Shown here piece after piece: positions 53,600 through 64,000 of a DNA stretch of 64,000 nt; the first letter of the stretch is position 1, and each line of letters opens with the position of its first letter. Position numbers and translations under genes: made by a program. The DNA is from Ephemerocybe angulata (taxonomy: Eukaryota > Basidiomycota > Agaricomycetes > Agaricales > Psathyrellaceae): assembly GCA_013368325.1 (NCBI GenBank), contig JAACJK010000167.1:620001-684000 (forward strand), in the 5' to 3' direction. Below the pieces are notes generated by a model that was not told the origin of the DNA, searched no databases, and saw nothing but the letters and a program-made list of their open reading frames with translations.

Positions 53600-56500
53600 C
53601 AAGTTGTCAAAGTCGTTTCGGCGTCGCACGCTACTGTGCTTGTGACGGTATCTCGCGGATGGCGCTGCGGTCCGTTGTGAAGGGGGGCAAGGAGGAGTTT
53701 ATATAGTGAGCAGAGGAGAGGGACGAACCGAGTTTGGATGTCCAAAGTCAGTTCGTCATGGGGGAAGGAGGATGGGAAGTGATTCGACGCGGAATCAAAC
53801 TTCCATCGTCACGCGTCACTGTGACACGTGACACATCAACAAGCGTGCGCGCCGGGCGCGCTTGTTGATTCTTCCCAAACCAACCATGGACGGACGCAAG
53901 CGAAGCCGTCCAACAACGAGATGGATAGCCGTTCTATCGATTCCCTAACTCTTGCCGCCCCTAACTTTTGAAAGAAAGCCAACCCAATCAACAACAAGCC
54001 TGACCTTGTCGTTGTAGATCTCCTGGACACCGCGAGCAAACCGCGAGTGGCTACTTGGGGACGGAATGGTAAGTCCCTGCTCGCCGTACACATCTAGCTC
54101 GCACTCACCTGGTCACCTAGGGTGTCATTCACGGCAAATGGTGCGCTAGGGACTGGGAGTGTCGGGCACTCCCTCGTCCACGTTGAATGAATCCCGGTAC
54201 TCAGCACATCGGGGCCTGGCAGGCTGAGCACTTGACTGGCGCCAACATTTGCCCACTTGAATGAAAATGGCCAGGTGTGAGGTTTCGAATCACTCAGGGG
54301 TGCAGATTTCACTCGCGCGCGCCGCGAACTCAGAACAAAGTGTCAGCCGGTCGGCGGGTTTCAGGATGCGTCGGCGCGAAAGAGCACTCGATGAGCGCCC
54401 CCGGGCAGTTGTGCACAGTAATCTGTATAATGATCTAATGAAGCACTTCAGTTGTCAATTCTCAAACGTCCCGCGAGTCGCTATTGATTATGATTTGATC
54501 TTGGTTGTTGTTGTGGTTATGCAGGGCATGGGCGGGAGAACAATGCGACATGGTCAAATGGGGCTGCACAGAGTCGTGTGGTGTGCGAAGCTTTGGAGGG
54601 GTTTGTCGGCTCATGGCATGGTGGTGGTGGAGTGGACAGCCGCAAGGAATGGGGGCCATCAGCAGGTACTCGCGATTGGCGTCAAACCCACTGTTTAAGC
54701 GCCCGGGTCTCAAAGGGACAAATCGGTACCTAACGTGGCCCCCTAGGGCCAATACACCTCATTATATGTAATATATCTATATAATCTACTACATTTACCT
54801 ACCATACATTGCTGAACTTCGCAGGGACGTAATACCTTAGTATGACGATGAAGACGGCAGGCAAGCCCACTCCACTTTACCGGCTACGAGGTAGGCGACA
54901 CACAGCAGATAGAAATCTGTAAAAATCACCTAAATAACGAGTAAAATTATATCTTTATAATGCGTCTACTTACGTAGCAAACAGACCAGTATTTGAGTTA
55001 AGGTCAAACCATGCAGGATTCTGGGTTTGATGAAAGTTATGTGCCATACGCCAGGCCTCATCACCACCCTCTACACTCGACATTCGCCCCGCTTCATCTC
55101 GGTCACAAAATGTTTCAAGAAACTGTACAATTGGTGATGCTCCTTGGTTCTCACTCCTTCCGGGTTATCGACATGGCCGCAACTCGAGTTGAACTCGAGT
55201 TCGACTTTACCGTCGTCGGAACCAAAAGCACATGCCGGCGCACCATAAACAGAGGCTCAAGCAGTTCATTCGAGGTCAGTCGTCTCTACTCCTGGCTTCT
55301 AAGTTCAAAAGCTAATATCGCAATGGCGAGTAGTGCACCATCGTCACGAAACAGGAAACTCACAATCCGAGGCTATAAGCATTAAAGCACCCACCACGCT
55401 CCAAGAACTCAGTCTCCTGCAGTCTGCAGAGTGCAGACTCACGTTTAATGGGTAAATACCATGTATAATACCATATGTTCCATTCCATTAGTGTAAATAA
55501 GAGTGTGCTATATAAGTTGGGTACTGAAGTACACCCATTATGATATACAGCAGGTGATCTGCAGCATTCACCACTGTGCTGCATTACAATAGGCGTTTCC
55601 GGAGCGGGACGCTACTCGGTGAGAGCTTCCAAACGAAGCGAGAGCGTCCGGAGATGCGTAAGACTGAATGGAATAAGTATCACAGGCAATTTACATGTTT
55701 AGTTAAACACCTACCTTCACCTCAGCGTTTCGTTTCATGGTACAAGAATTCCCGCCGTGTCGGTCATGTCAACGAGTCCTGTCTCGCTTACACGCGGCCG
55801 AGATTATGGGACGAATATTGATTGTAAGTAAGTGCTACGAATCGACTTGTATATAGCACAACTCACTTATACCTGCGGTTTGTATCGCATACCAGGTCAT
55901 GCGATGGGTGGGTGTTTCCCAGTGAGCATACAGCCACTATACACCCAGAAGAACCATCCCAACTGGTCTCCCCATCCAATCGCACCCAGCCCACTCATCC
56001 CGGCCCACCCTTCGTCCGTTGTCGTCGCTCATAGCGAGCTCCATTCATAAGCCTTTCCCGCCAGCATGACGAGGCAGTGGCGATGAGCCGAACGAACGAG
56101 TGCGAGTGGGCTCTCAAAGGAGGTCACTGATAAATGTACTGACCTGTCTGACCAATTCGGCCACGCGTCGTTGAAAGCAAACGCAAAAGAAACATCGCAC
56201 ATAGGTTCTGTGCAAACGTGAGTACACCCTCTGACTTCGAAGAACAAGGATGCTCACATTGAATCCATACAACAAGCATGAGGTGAGCATCTCGCGTCGA
56301 CTTTGCGCGGCTCGTAGTTCAGGCCTTGTCGTCCTACAAGTCCGGGATTTGATGTCGAATGGAGACGCACTCTGCAAAAGGAACAGATGTGCGATGGATT
56401 GTGGTCGGTAGACGCGAGAAGAGCATGGTGGGCGGTGGACTTCCGTCCCTGGCGTCGTTGGACGAGAGAAGAGGACGTCGGGCGATAACTCTGTCCGTGG

Positions 56501-57118
56501 CACCGTTTGGCGCGAACAGAAAGACGGCGTGTGCAGGCTGAGCGTAATGATCAATAGCAGAAACCGATGGTACTTGCGGTCGCGGTCGTACCCCTGGTGC
56601 GAGCCGCCGTCGGGCGATGGGGTGCGGTAAACTGATGCTGGGATGCGAAGGCCAAGGTGGTTCGCATTGATGCCAGTGTCCCGGTCGTAGTGCTGCATTG
56701 TGTTCTGCTGATGGAGCGACGGGCGATGCTGACGGAGTGGCTGCTGTTGCTGGTATGGGGTTTGGGAAAGTATGCTGCCGCGCAAGGGGGAGCAATGAGG
56801 GTGAGGGGCTGCGCGCTGCGGCGTCTTCGCTCCGCGGGAAGGTTCAGTTGGCGCACCTCGTCACGTATAACGCCAGCCTGCGTGATTGACACGTTGAAGT
56901 TGTGACTAAGGCTGAGACGAAGGTCAGTGTACAATGAACGACTTAATTGGACTGCCGAACTCACTCTCTCCCATGCCAATTCGCCGTTTTCCGGCGCGAA
57001 CTCATTGGCCTCGTAGCGAAGGCGCGTGTGCACGGTAGAATGAGAGATTGCCGGGCTCTGGAGATGGATCGTTGTGAGTCCGACGGTCTGGCACGAATAT
57101 CTCGTACCGACGTCTGAT
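53600..57118. other. Long region with no firm gene
   Basis: Open frames at 53836-54093, 54261-54698, 55011-55385 and 55576-55821 overlap others and show no motif or splice-consistent extension. An inverted GC-rich motif GTGCGCGCCGGGCGCGCTTG lies near 53845. From about 55050 the sequence is unique to this copy as far as the window shows. Degenerate GTCGTTGGACG-like motifs recur at 56450-56510. Confidence 0.35.
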
Positions 57119-57648
57119 TTACAGTTGACGCAGCGGCCGTCCTCTCTTGCACCACACCCTCATCCCTTCATCTCCGTCGCCGCCGTCCTCCATGCCACAC
57201 GCGCCTGCCCGCAGTTTGAGGTCGTGTACGTCCACCTTGATTTGCACCGTCGCCGTCATCTCGAGTGCCAGTGCGTGGGGGAGGGGCCGCGAGGTGAGTA
57301 TGAGGCTTGATCGAGTCGAGCTAGCCGCCAACGGGATCTTTGAAGACTTTGGAGGGGTCGGGAAATGCGGATGACCTCGGTGTCGTGTGCGACGGGTGTT
57401 GTCGCTGTCTATGTCTCGAGGCTTGGAGAGTTTCGGCCGTGAGGTAGACGAGCGGTCGCCGGTCTGCGAGATGAGATGAGTTTCGTGTTGCTTCGCTTCT
57501 ACGAAGATAACGGACTAATTTGTGTAAACGACGCAGGTTGGACGCAGCGACCGTCGTCTCGTACAATTTGTCTCCGTCTCCGTCGTCCTCGATGCCATAC
57601 ACCCAAACACGCGCCGTCGTGCGCCGCGGTCGCTTTGACATCGTCGTC
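57119..57648. repeat. Diverged local duplication at the MULE copy 2 insertion point
   Basis: 57125-57240 and 57535-57640 share GACGCAGCGGCCGTC/GACGCAGCGACCGTC, TCTCCGTC, CGTCCTC.ATGCCA and CACGCGCC in order. MULE copy 2 begins within the second unit, directly after ATCGTCGTC. Confidence 0.6.
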
Positions 57649-60330
57649 ACCTCAGTCACCCGGACCGGGGACCTCCTTAGGTACCCAAGACCAGACAGTC
57701 CACCCACCTAAGAAGGGGGTCCCTGGTGGTTCTGTCCAGGGCTGGATTTTTTCCACTGGGCTGGTTTTGGTCCATTGGTGTGTCCGTTTGTCCAATTGAT
57801 ATGACCATTTGTCCAGGTGTCTGGGGTCTTTGTTAATGGATTTTTTTCCAGGGTTGGAATTTTGTCCAATCAGCTGGACTTTTTCCATTTGATCTAGTAT
57901 GGACTTGACCAGCATTGGACTTTTCCAATCATGATTGTGGACCAGTCCACCAACCTGTTTTGCATAGATTGGACAAGTCCATTATATTTTGGACTAGTCC
58001 ACTGCTGTCATTTGATGAATTGGACTAGTCTATTATTGTATGGTCTAGTCCACCGCTGTTATTTGATAAATTGGTCTAGTCCACTGCTGATGGCATCAGT
58101 CTAATGACATTGATGGTACCTGTACCTATGATGTCATGATCTACATTGATGGACCCTGTGCCTGTATCATTATGACATCATTGATGGTACCTGTGCCTGA
58201 TTTGCATGACATCATTGATGGTACCTGTACCTGTGATGTCATGATCTACATGATGTCACTTTGATTAATGACTGTCATGATGTCATGCAAATCATGATGT
58301 CATGCTCATTTAGATAAGAGGTGTGCTGAACAGATTCCCTCATATCTCACTCAGTTCCTGTCTGATAAGAATGGTTTTGATGTCATTGGAAAGTGTGAAG
58401 TAAGGAGAGTACAGTGGGGTATGTTGTGCGCTCTTCATGTGGGGCTATAGCTTGTGAAATCATGAAAATGCCATTTAAGATGTATATTAGGGTGAGCTTT
58501 GGTCAAGATAGCTGAATATCTCACCCATTTCTTAATCAATTTAAATAAAATGTGTATCAATAGAAAGCTCCGGCAACCTAGAGTAAATCTATGACTACGT
58601 CACCCCTTAAAACCCTTTGTACAAACCTGAATGTGGCATGCAACCTGAGACTCAATGTCTAGTAAGATTACACTTCTCCAGACACTATTTCATGAATATA
58701 AAGCCTTACAAGTATACACCAGACCACTAGTAATGTCCAATGAGGTAACCTATAGTGTCACAGCTCTGCAGTGCATCTATCCTTGGAGAAACATGACTTT
58801 ATGCAAACCAGCTTTAAAATGGCACAATTGTCTCAATTGCTATTTATGGTAAGCAGGTAGAGGTACAAGGACACTGTGAAAGTATACCCTCAAATAGTAG
58901 GTTTCTATTCCAAAAGACTGCAAGCAAATCCAAGCAGTAGAAGATGATCTACAAGAAGAACTAGCTCTAAGTGCATCCTTGAATCTTTAGTTGCACACTT
59001 GTACATCTTCAGACCATAGTTAAGGCTAAGACTAGACATATCTCCATGCTCACTGGATGGTTTTGGCTACTTTCTTTTGCATTCTCAACTAGGTGTTTGT
59101 CCCTTTCCTATCCAAGTATGTATATTGCTAGAACTATCAGAAAAGGGTCCAAAAATAGTGATTTGTAGCACAGGAACCAAGCTTGGGCAATTACACCATT
59201 ACATCACCAATCATCTATGGATAGCAAAACTTGGTGCTGGATTGGCTACATGATATGTCTAAAGGCATACTGGGTATAGATGTTTACCATCTACCCTTGC
59301 TTTAGGTCTTCAGTGACACTAACCCTAATGCTTCTCACAATTGGCACCTTTGGAGTATTGAATGGTAAGATAATGTGGAGTGGGGATGCCACATATACCA
59401 CTGTATACCCCTTAAGCTAAGGTTTAAAATGATACTAGATTCATCCTTATCAGAGGAGAACTGAGTGAAATATGAATGAATCAGTCCCACATTCTCCTTA
59501 TCTAAATGAGCTTCCTGTTGGTGTAATGACATTTCCATCATTTTCAAGGTATATATATTATGAGAATAGGATGCACTACATAGGCCACTCTACTCTTCTC
59601 ATTTTACACTTTCCAATGATACTAAAACCATCCCTATCAGACAGGAACTGAGTGAGATATGAGGGAATCTGTTCAGCACACCTCTTATATAAATGAGCAT
59701 GACATCATGATTTGCATGACATCATGACAGTCATTAATCAAAGTGACATCATGTAGATCATGACATCACAGGTACAGGTACCATCAATGATGTCATGCAA
59801 ATCAGGCACAGGTACCATCAATGACGTCATAATGATACAGGCACAGGGTCCATCAATGTAGATCATGACATCATAGGTACAGGTACCATCAATGTCATTA
59901 GACTGATGCCATCAGCAGTGGACTAGACCAATTTATCAAATAACAGCGGTGGACTAGACCATACAATAATGGACTAGTCCAATTCATCAAATGACAGCAG
60001 TGGACTAGTCCAAAATATAATGGACTTGTCCAATCTATGCAAAAAGGTTAGTGGACTAGTCCACAATCATGATTGGAAAAGTCCAATGCTGGTCAAGTCC
60101 ATACTAGATCAAATGGAAAAAGTCCAGCTGATTGGACAAAATTCCAACACTGGAAAAAATCCATTAACAAAGACCCCAGACACCTGGACAAACGGACACA
60201 CCAATGGACCAAAACCAGCCCAGTGGAAAAAATCCAGCCTTGGACAGAACCACCAGGGACCCCCTTCTTAGGTGGGTGGACTGTCTGGTCTTGGGTACCT
60301 AAGGAGGTCCCCGGTCCGGGTGACTGAGGT
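57649..60330. mobile_element. Non-autonomous Mutator-like element, copy 2
   Basis: 2,682 bp, nearly identical to copy 1, including the 21-bp left-arm insertion. Its right flank is GTTTTTGGC as in copy 1, but the left flank is ATCGTCGTC, so the two flanks do not match. This copy is therefore not a simple insertion: its left side belongs to one integration site and its right side to another. Confidence 0.9.
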
Positions 60331-61235
60331 GTTTTTGGCTTAGTATTGATATTTTGCAACAAATTGTCAACCATTATTTGGCCCCCTCCTCTGCCGATGA
60401 ATGCTCTGTTCACTCCAATTCTTGTTGCAACCTAATTCACTACTTTTGTGGTTCTAGTGACTTAAACATGTGCTGATCTGTAATTTTCCAACTCTATGAC
60501 CTTTTTGCAACCCATTGATCGTGATACTATACTCCACTTAGAGTTGATGATTTCGTTCTAGGAATTCATCAGAAACCTCAGAAGTCTCAAGGATATTCTA
60601 GAGGCTACTAATAGCCAAAACATGTCTTTGTTGTTAGAGAGACACATTTTCTCTCTGGACAAATATCCCAAAAATATCCCAAAATCTTGTTGAGCCATGC
60701 AATATGAGATGTGCAGTGGCCAGAGTTGTAGTTAAAAATCTATCAACTCTAGGTGGAGCATAGTAGTAGTGAGGTTGCGCGGTGAGAGTTTGACGTTAGC
60801 TTTTTTGACACTATCACGGCACTTGCCTTCATGATTGTCCGACAAAATCGCGGCTCTTGCCAAAATCCAAAATATCAATCACTGCGCCCGCACCCCTGCT
60901 TTGACTTCCACTCGATACATATGATCTGCAGTAAGTGCGCAACCCTGTGTATTTGCATAGCTACTACATTATATATATAATTTCACTCTCCCCATTCCCC
61001 AAATGCAGCTGGCTTCCCAGAGACATATATACACAACAAGAATTGAGCAACGAGGGTGAGCGTGGGTTGGCATCGAATATGAGTGGGGTCGGCGTACTGG
61101 TGTTGTGCTTCGGGGGGTAAGCGGAGGACGGTTGCGGTTGAGAGATGGCTGTGGGCTGTTGGGCTGTGAACGGGGTCTTGATGGCGATAACCGGCGGAGA
61201 GCTTGACATAGACCCCAGAGGGCGTCGGTGGTGAT

Positions 61236-61592
61236 ATGGGTTCGGGCTGGGAGGGCGGGGGTGGGACGGGGGGCGTAGATGAAAGTACGTTCACCGTCCG
61301 CGCTCGCCCATCATCGGAGTCCACCCTCGACTCGGACCTCAACCCCGCATACCTCACGCAGACCGACGACGCGCCCTTCTACCCCGAAGGGCGCATCCTC
61401 AACTTCACGCCTCCCAAACCCACGTCACCTCTAGCCACCACCACCTTCACCGTGCCACACTCGTCCATCAAGCTCGGCCAGACGCTCCTCTCGCTCCCGA
61501 CGCGCCCTTTCCGCGCCGCGAAGCACCTCCGCAAGCCCAAGTTCATTGCGGACATGCAAGCCTTCAGCGATGGGGTGGACTCGATGTGCTAG
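61236..61592 (+). CDS. Short unknown protein, duplicate of 52279-52635
   Basis: Identical 118-codon frame in the duplicated segment. Confidence 0.4.
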   Translation: MGSGWEGGGGTGGVDESTFTVRARPSSESTLDSDLNPAYLTQTDDAPFYPEGRILNFTPPKPTSPLATTTFTVPHSSIKLGQTLLSLPTRPFRAAKHLRKPKFIADMQAFSDGVDSMC

Positions 61593-61881
61593 ATTGGTGG
61601 GTGCTGCAAACATAGGTTAGTCGTCGTCCATAACGATGCAAAATTTCCGACTCACCAGTTAATGCCCTCGCCAAACACGACCTGCAGCACTCTTCCACGC
61701 GCGACAACGAGCCCTCGTGAGTACACCTTCAAGGCAGCTTGAAATTCATGGCCACCGACCGAAGCATCGAGCTCGTCGTCTCCCACGATGAGCTTACGGT
61801 CCCACAACGGAAACCAAGGTCTACTCTCGTCTCCATTGGCGACGACCTCGAGGTTTCAGTGGCCTGCGTATGGCGGCGGCG

Positions 61882-62542
61882 TTAAAAACTTTTCAGGGCA
61901 GTCGTGACCTGGACATGGCTACTGCAGATACAAGTCAGTCGTCGTCATACAGCAATAAACGACCTTCACTTACAAAGTACCGCACTCTTCCCACCGACCT
62001 AACATCCACCAACCGCCGCTCAACGTCGCTAGACTAGACTCTGGATGGAAAGGTGAGTACATGAGCGGTATAACGAGGCACTAACCGAGCGTTGTGCGAG
62101 CCGTGGAGAATGGGGAGGTCAGGGTTTCATGCGTGGTGTGCTGAGCTAAGGTCCATAAGTCGGCGTTTACTGTGCATAGGGAATTACTCACTGATAAAGC
62201 CAATGAGCTCGACATGCAAGTGCAGATGAGCTAGCCTGAAAAGAGGTAGAGGTGAGTAAAAAGGTCTATAGCGAAGGGTAAAAACTCACCGTCGTCGATA
62301 TACTTGAGCTTCGGCCTCGCCGTGACCCTCGCCACCTCGCCCAAGTCCCCCCGCTTCGCCCTGACCCACCTCGCTACGGACGGTGGCATCAGCTCGAGGA
62401 CGCGGACGCGGAGGAGTCCCTCCCCCCTGAAGATCAGCGCTGGGATGCAGAAGCTGCGCAGGGTCGTGGCAGTGAGCTCGCCAGGATCGGGCGTGCCGCC
62501 CTTGTCGTCGTTCTTCCATGCGCCGGGATCCCCGCTCCCCAA
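61882..62542 (-). CDS. Unknown multi-exon protein, copy 2
   Basis: Duplicate of the gene at 52925-53585 with all splice sites preserved (offset 8,957). If the gene is real the duplication raises its copy number to two. Confidence 0.48.
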
Positions 62543-64000
62543 ACCGAGCCCAAGTCCAAGTTGTCAAAGTCGTTTCGGCGTCGCACGCTACTGTGCTTGT
62601 GACGGTATCTCGCGGATGGCGCTGCGGTCCGTTGTGAAGGGGGGCAAGGAGGAGTTTATATAGTGAGCAGAGGAGAGGGACGAACCGAGTTTGGATGTCC
62701 AAAGTCAGTTCGTCATGGGGGAAGGAGGATGGGAAGTGATTCGACGCGGAATCAAACTTCCATCGTCACGCGTCACTGTGACACGTGACACATCAACAAG
62801 TGTGCGCGCCGGGCGCGCTTGTTGATTCTTCCCAAACCAACCATGGACGGACGCAAGCGAAGCCGTCCAACAACGAGATGGATAGCCGTTCTATCGATTC
62901 CCTAACTCTTGCCGCCCCTAACTTTTGAAAGAAAGCCAACCCAATCAACAACAAGCCTGACCTTGTCGTTGTAGATCTCCTGGACACCGCGAGCAAACCG
63001 CGAGTGGCTACTTGGGGACGGAATGGTAAGTCCCTGCTCGCCGTACACATCTAGCTCGCACTCACCTGGTCACCTAGGGTGTCATTCACGGCAAATGGTG
63101 CGCTAGGGACTGGGAGTGTCGGGCACTCCCTCGTCCACGTTGAATGAATCCCGGTACTCAGCACATCGGGGCCTGGCAGGCTGAGCACTTGACTGGCGCC
63201 AACATTTGCCCACTTGAATGAAAATGGCCAGGTGTGAGGTTTCGAATCACTCAGGGGTGCAGATTTCACTCGCGCGCGCCGCGAACTCAGAACAAAGTGT
63301 CAGCCGGTCGGCGGGTTTCAGGATGCGTCGGCGCGAAAGAGCACTCGATGAGCGCCCCCGGGCAGTTGTGCACAGTAATCTGTATAATGATCTAATGAAG
63401 CACTTCAGTTGTCAATTCTCAAACGTCCCGCGAGTCGCTATTGATTATGATTTGATCTTGGTTGTTGTTGTGGTTATGCAGGGCATGGGCGGGAGAACAA
63501 TGCGACATGGTCAAATGGGGCTGCACAGAGTCGTGTGGTGTGCGAAGCTTTGGAGGGGTTTGTCGGCTCATGGCATGGTGGTGGTGGAGTGGACAGCCGC
63601 AAGGAATGGGGGCCATCAGCAGGTACTCGCGATTGGCGTCAAACCCACTGTTTAAGCGCCCGGGTCTCAAAGGGACAAATCGGTACCTAACGTGGCCCCC
63701 TAGGGCCAATACACCTCATTATATGTAATATATCTATATAATCTACTACATTTACCTACCATACATTGCTGAACTTCGCAGGGACGTAATACCTTAGTAT
63801 GACGATGAAGACGGCAGGCAAGCCCACTCCACTTTACCGGCTACGAGGTAGGCGACACACAGCAGATAGAAATCTGTAAAAATCACCTAAATAACGAGTA
63901 AAATTATATCTTTATAATGCGTCTACTTACGTAGCAAACAGACCAGTATTTGAGTTAAGGTCAAACCATGCAGGATTCTGGGTTTGATGAAAGTTATGTG
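62543..64000. other. Duplicate of 53586-55043
   Basis: No firm gene, as in the first copy. Confidence 0.35.

Larger units (their letters stand above)
48691..55043. repeat. Segmental duplication, copy 1
   Basis: MULE copy 1 plus its right flank, repeated at 57649-64000 with an offset of 8,957-8,958 bp. Differences noticed are single bases (for example GTCCAAGGC against GTCCAGGGC; AAGCGTGCG against AAGTGTGCG) and one A in a homopolymer near 51195. Confidence 0.95.
57649..64000. repeat. Segmental duplication, copy 2 (runs off the window)
   Basis: Second copy of 48691-55043; it starts exactly at the MULE's left terminus and continues past the right edge of the window. Confidence 0.95.

Noticed and set aside
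54261..54698. 145-codon frame as a gene in the duplicated segment
   Set aside because: The opposite strand and another frame are equally open. The composition is not protein-like and no splice sites extend it.
1..64000. tRNA or rRNA genes
   Set aside because: I looked for T-loop GGTTCGAATCC-like and box A patterns and saw no convincing tRNA; no rRNA-like sequence was recognised. A covariance-model scan would settle this.

Overview
This is nuclear DNA of a filamentous basidiomycete, most likely an Agaricomycete mushroom. The evidence is the short (about 45-75 nt) GT-AG introns in nearly every gene, the gene families present (NYN, BTB, a coiled-coil protein of DUF6697 type, Rad51-family, AP-1 mu, DUF1688/URC4) and the fungal transposons (copia-type gag, chromovirus, hAT, Mutator-like). 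All exon structures were assembled by eye from reading frames and splice sites, with no transcript support.

1-23.5 kb is gene-rich. After a partial unknown gene come six NYN-like (PIN-fold RNase-like) loci between 1.2 and 17.4 kb: a pseudogene (A), two proteins with two NYN domains (B and E), and three single-domain members (C, D, F). Only D and the second domain of B keep something close to the usual acidic active-site motif; the others have lost it in different ways. Interspersed are a coiled-coil protein, a BTB protein and a RAD57-type recombinase. Two conserved housekeeping genes follow: AP-1 mu (apm1) and a DUF1688/URC4 uracil-catabolism gene.

23.5-30 kb is decayed DNA: an old direct duplication, a frameshifted alpha/beta-hydrolase pseudogene and a recurrent short motif. 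30.0-35.2 kb is a perfect LTR-gag-LTR-gag-LTR array of a pol-less copia-type element, flanked by a 5-bp target duplication and inserted in an open frame.

35-48.7 kb is a transposon graveyard with a few intact-looking unknown genes: a hAT transposase remnant, an integrase-core remnant, a chromovirus pol remnant, a hAT-type MITE with a clean 8-bp target duplication, tandem repeats and pyrimidine-rich minisatellites.

48.7-64 kb holds a 2.68-kb non-autonomous Mutator-like element with TIRs of about 740 bp and a 9-bp target duplication. The element and all DNA to its right are repeated almost identically 8,957 bp downstream, and the second copy begins exactly at the element's left terminus. This points to a recent tandem duplication by recombination between two element copies.
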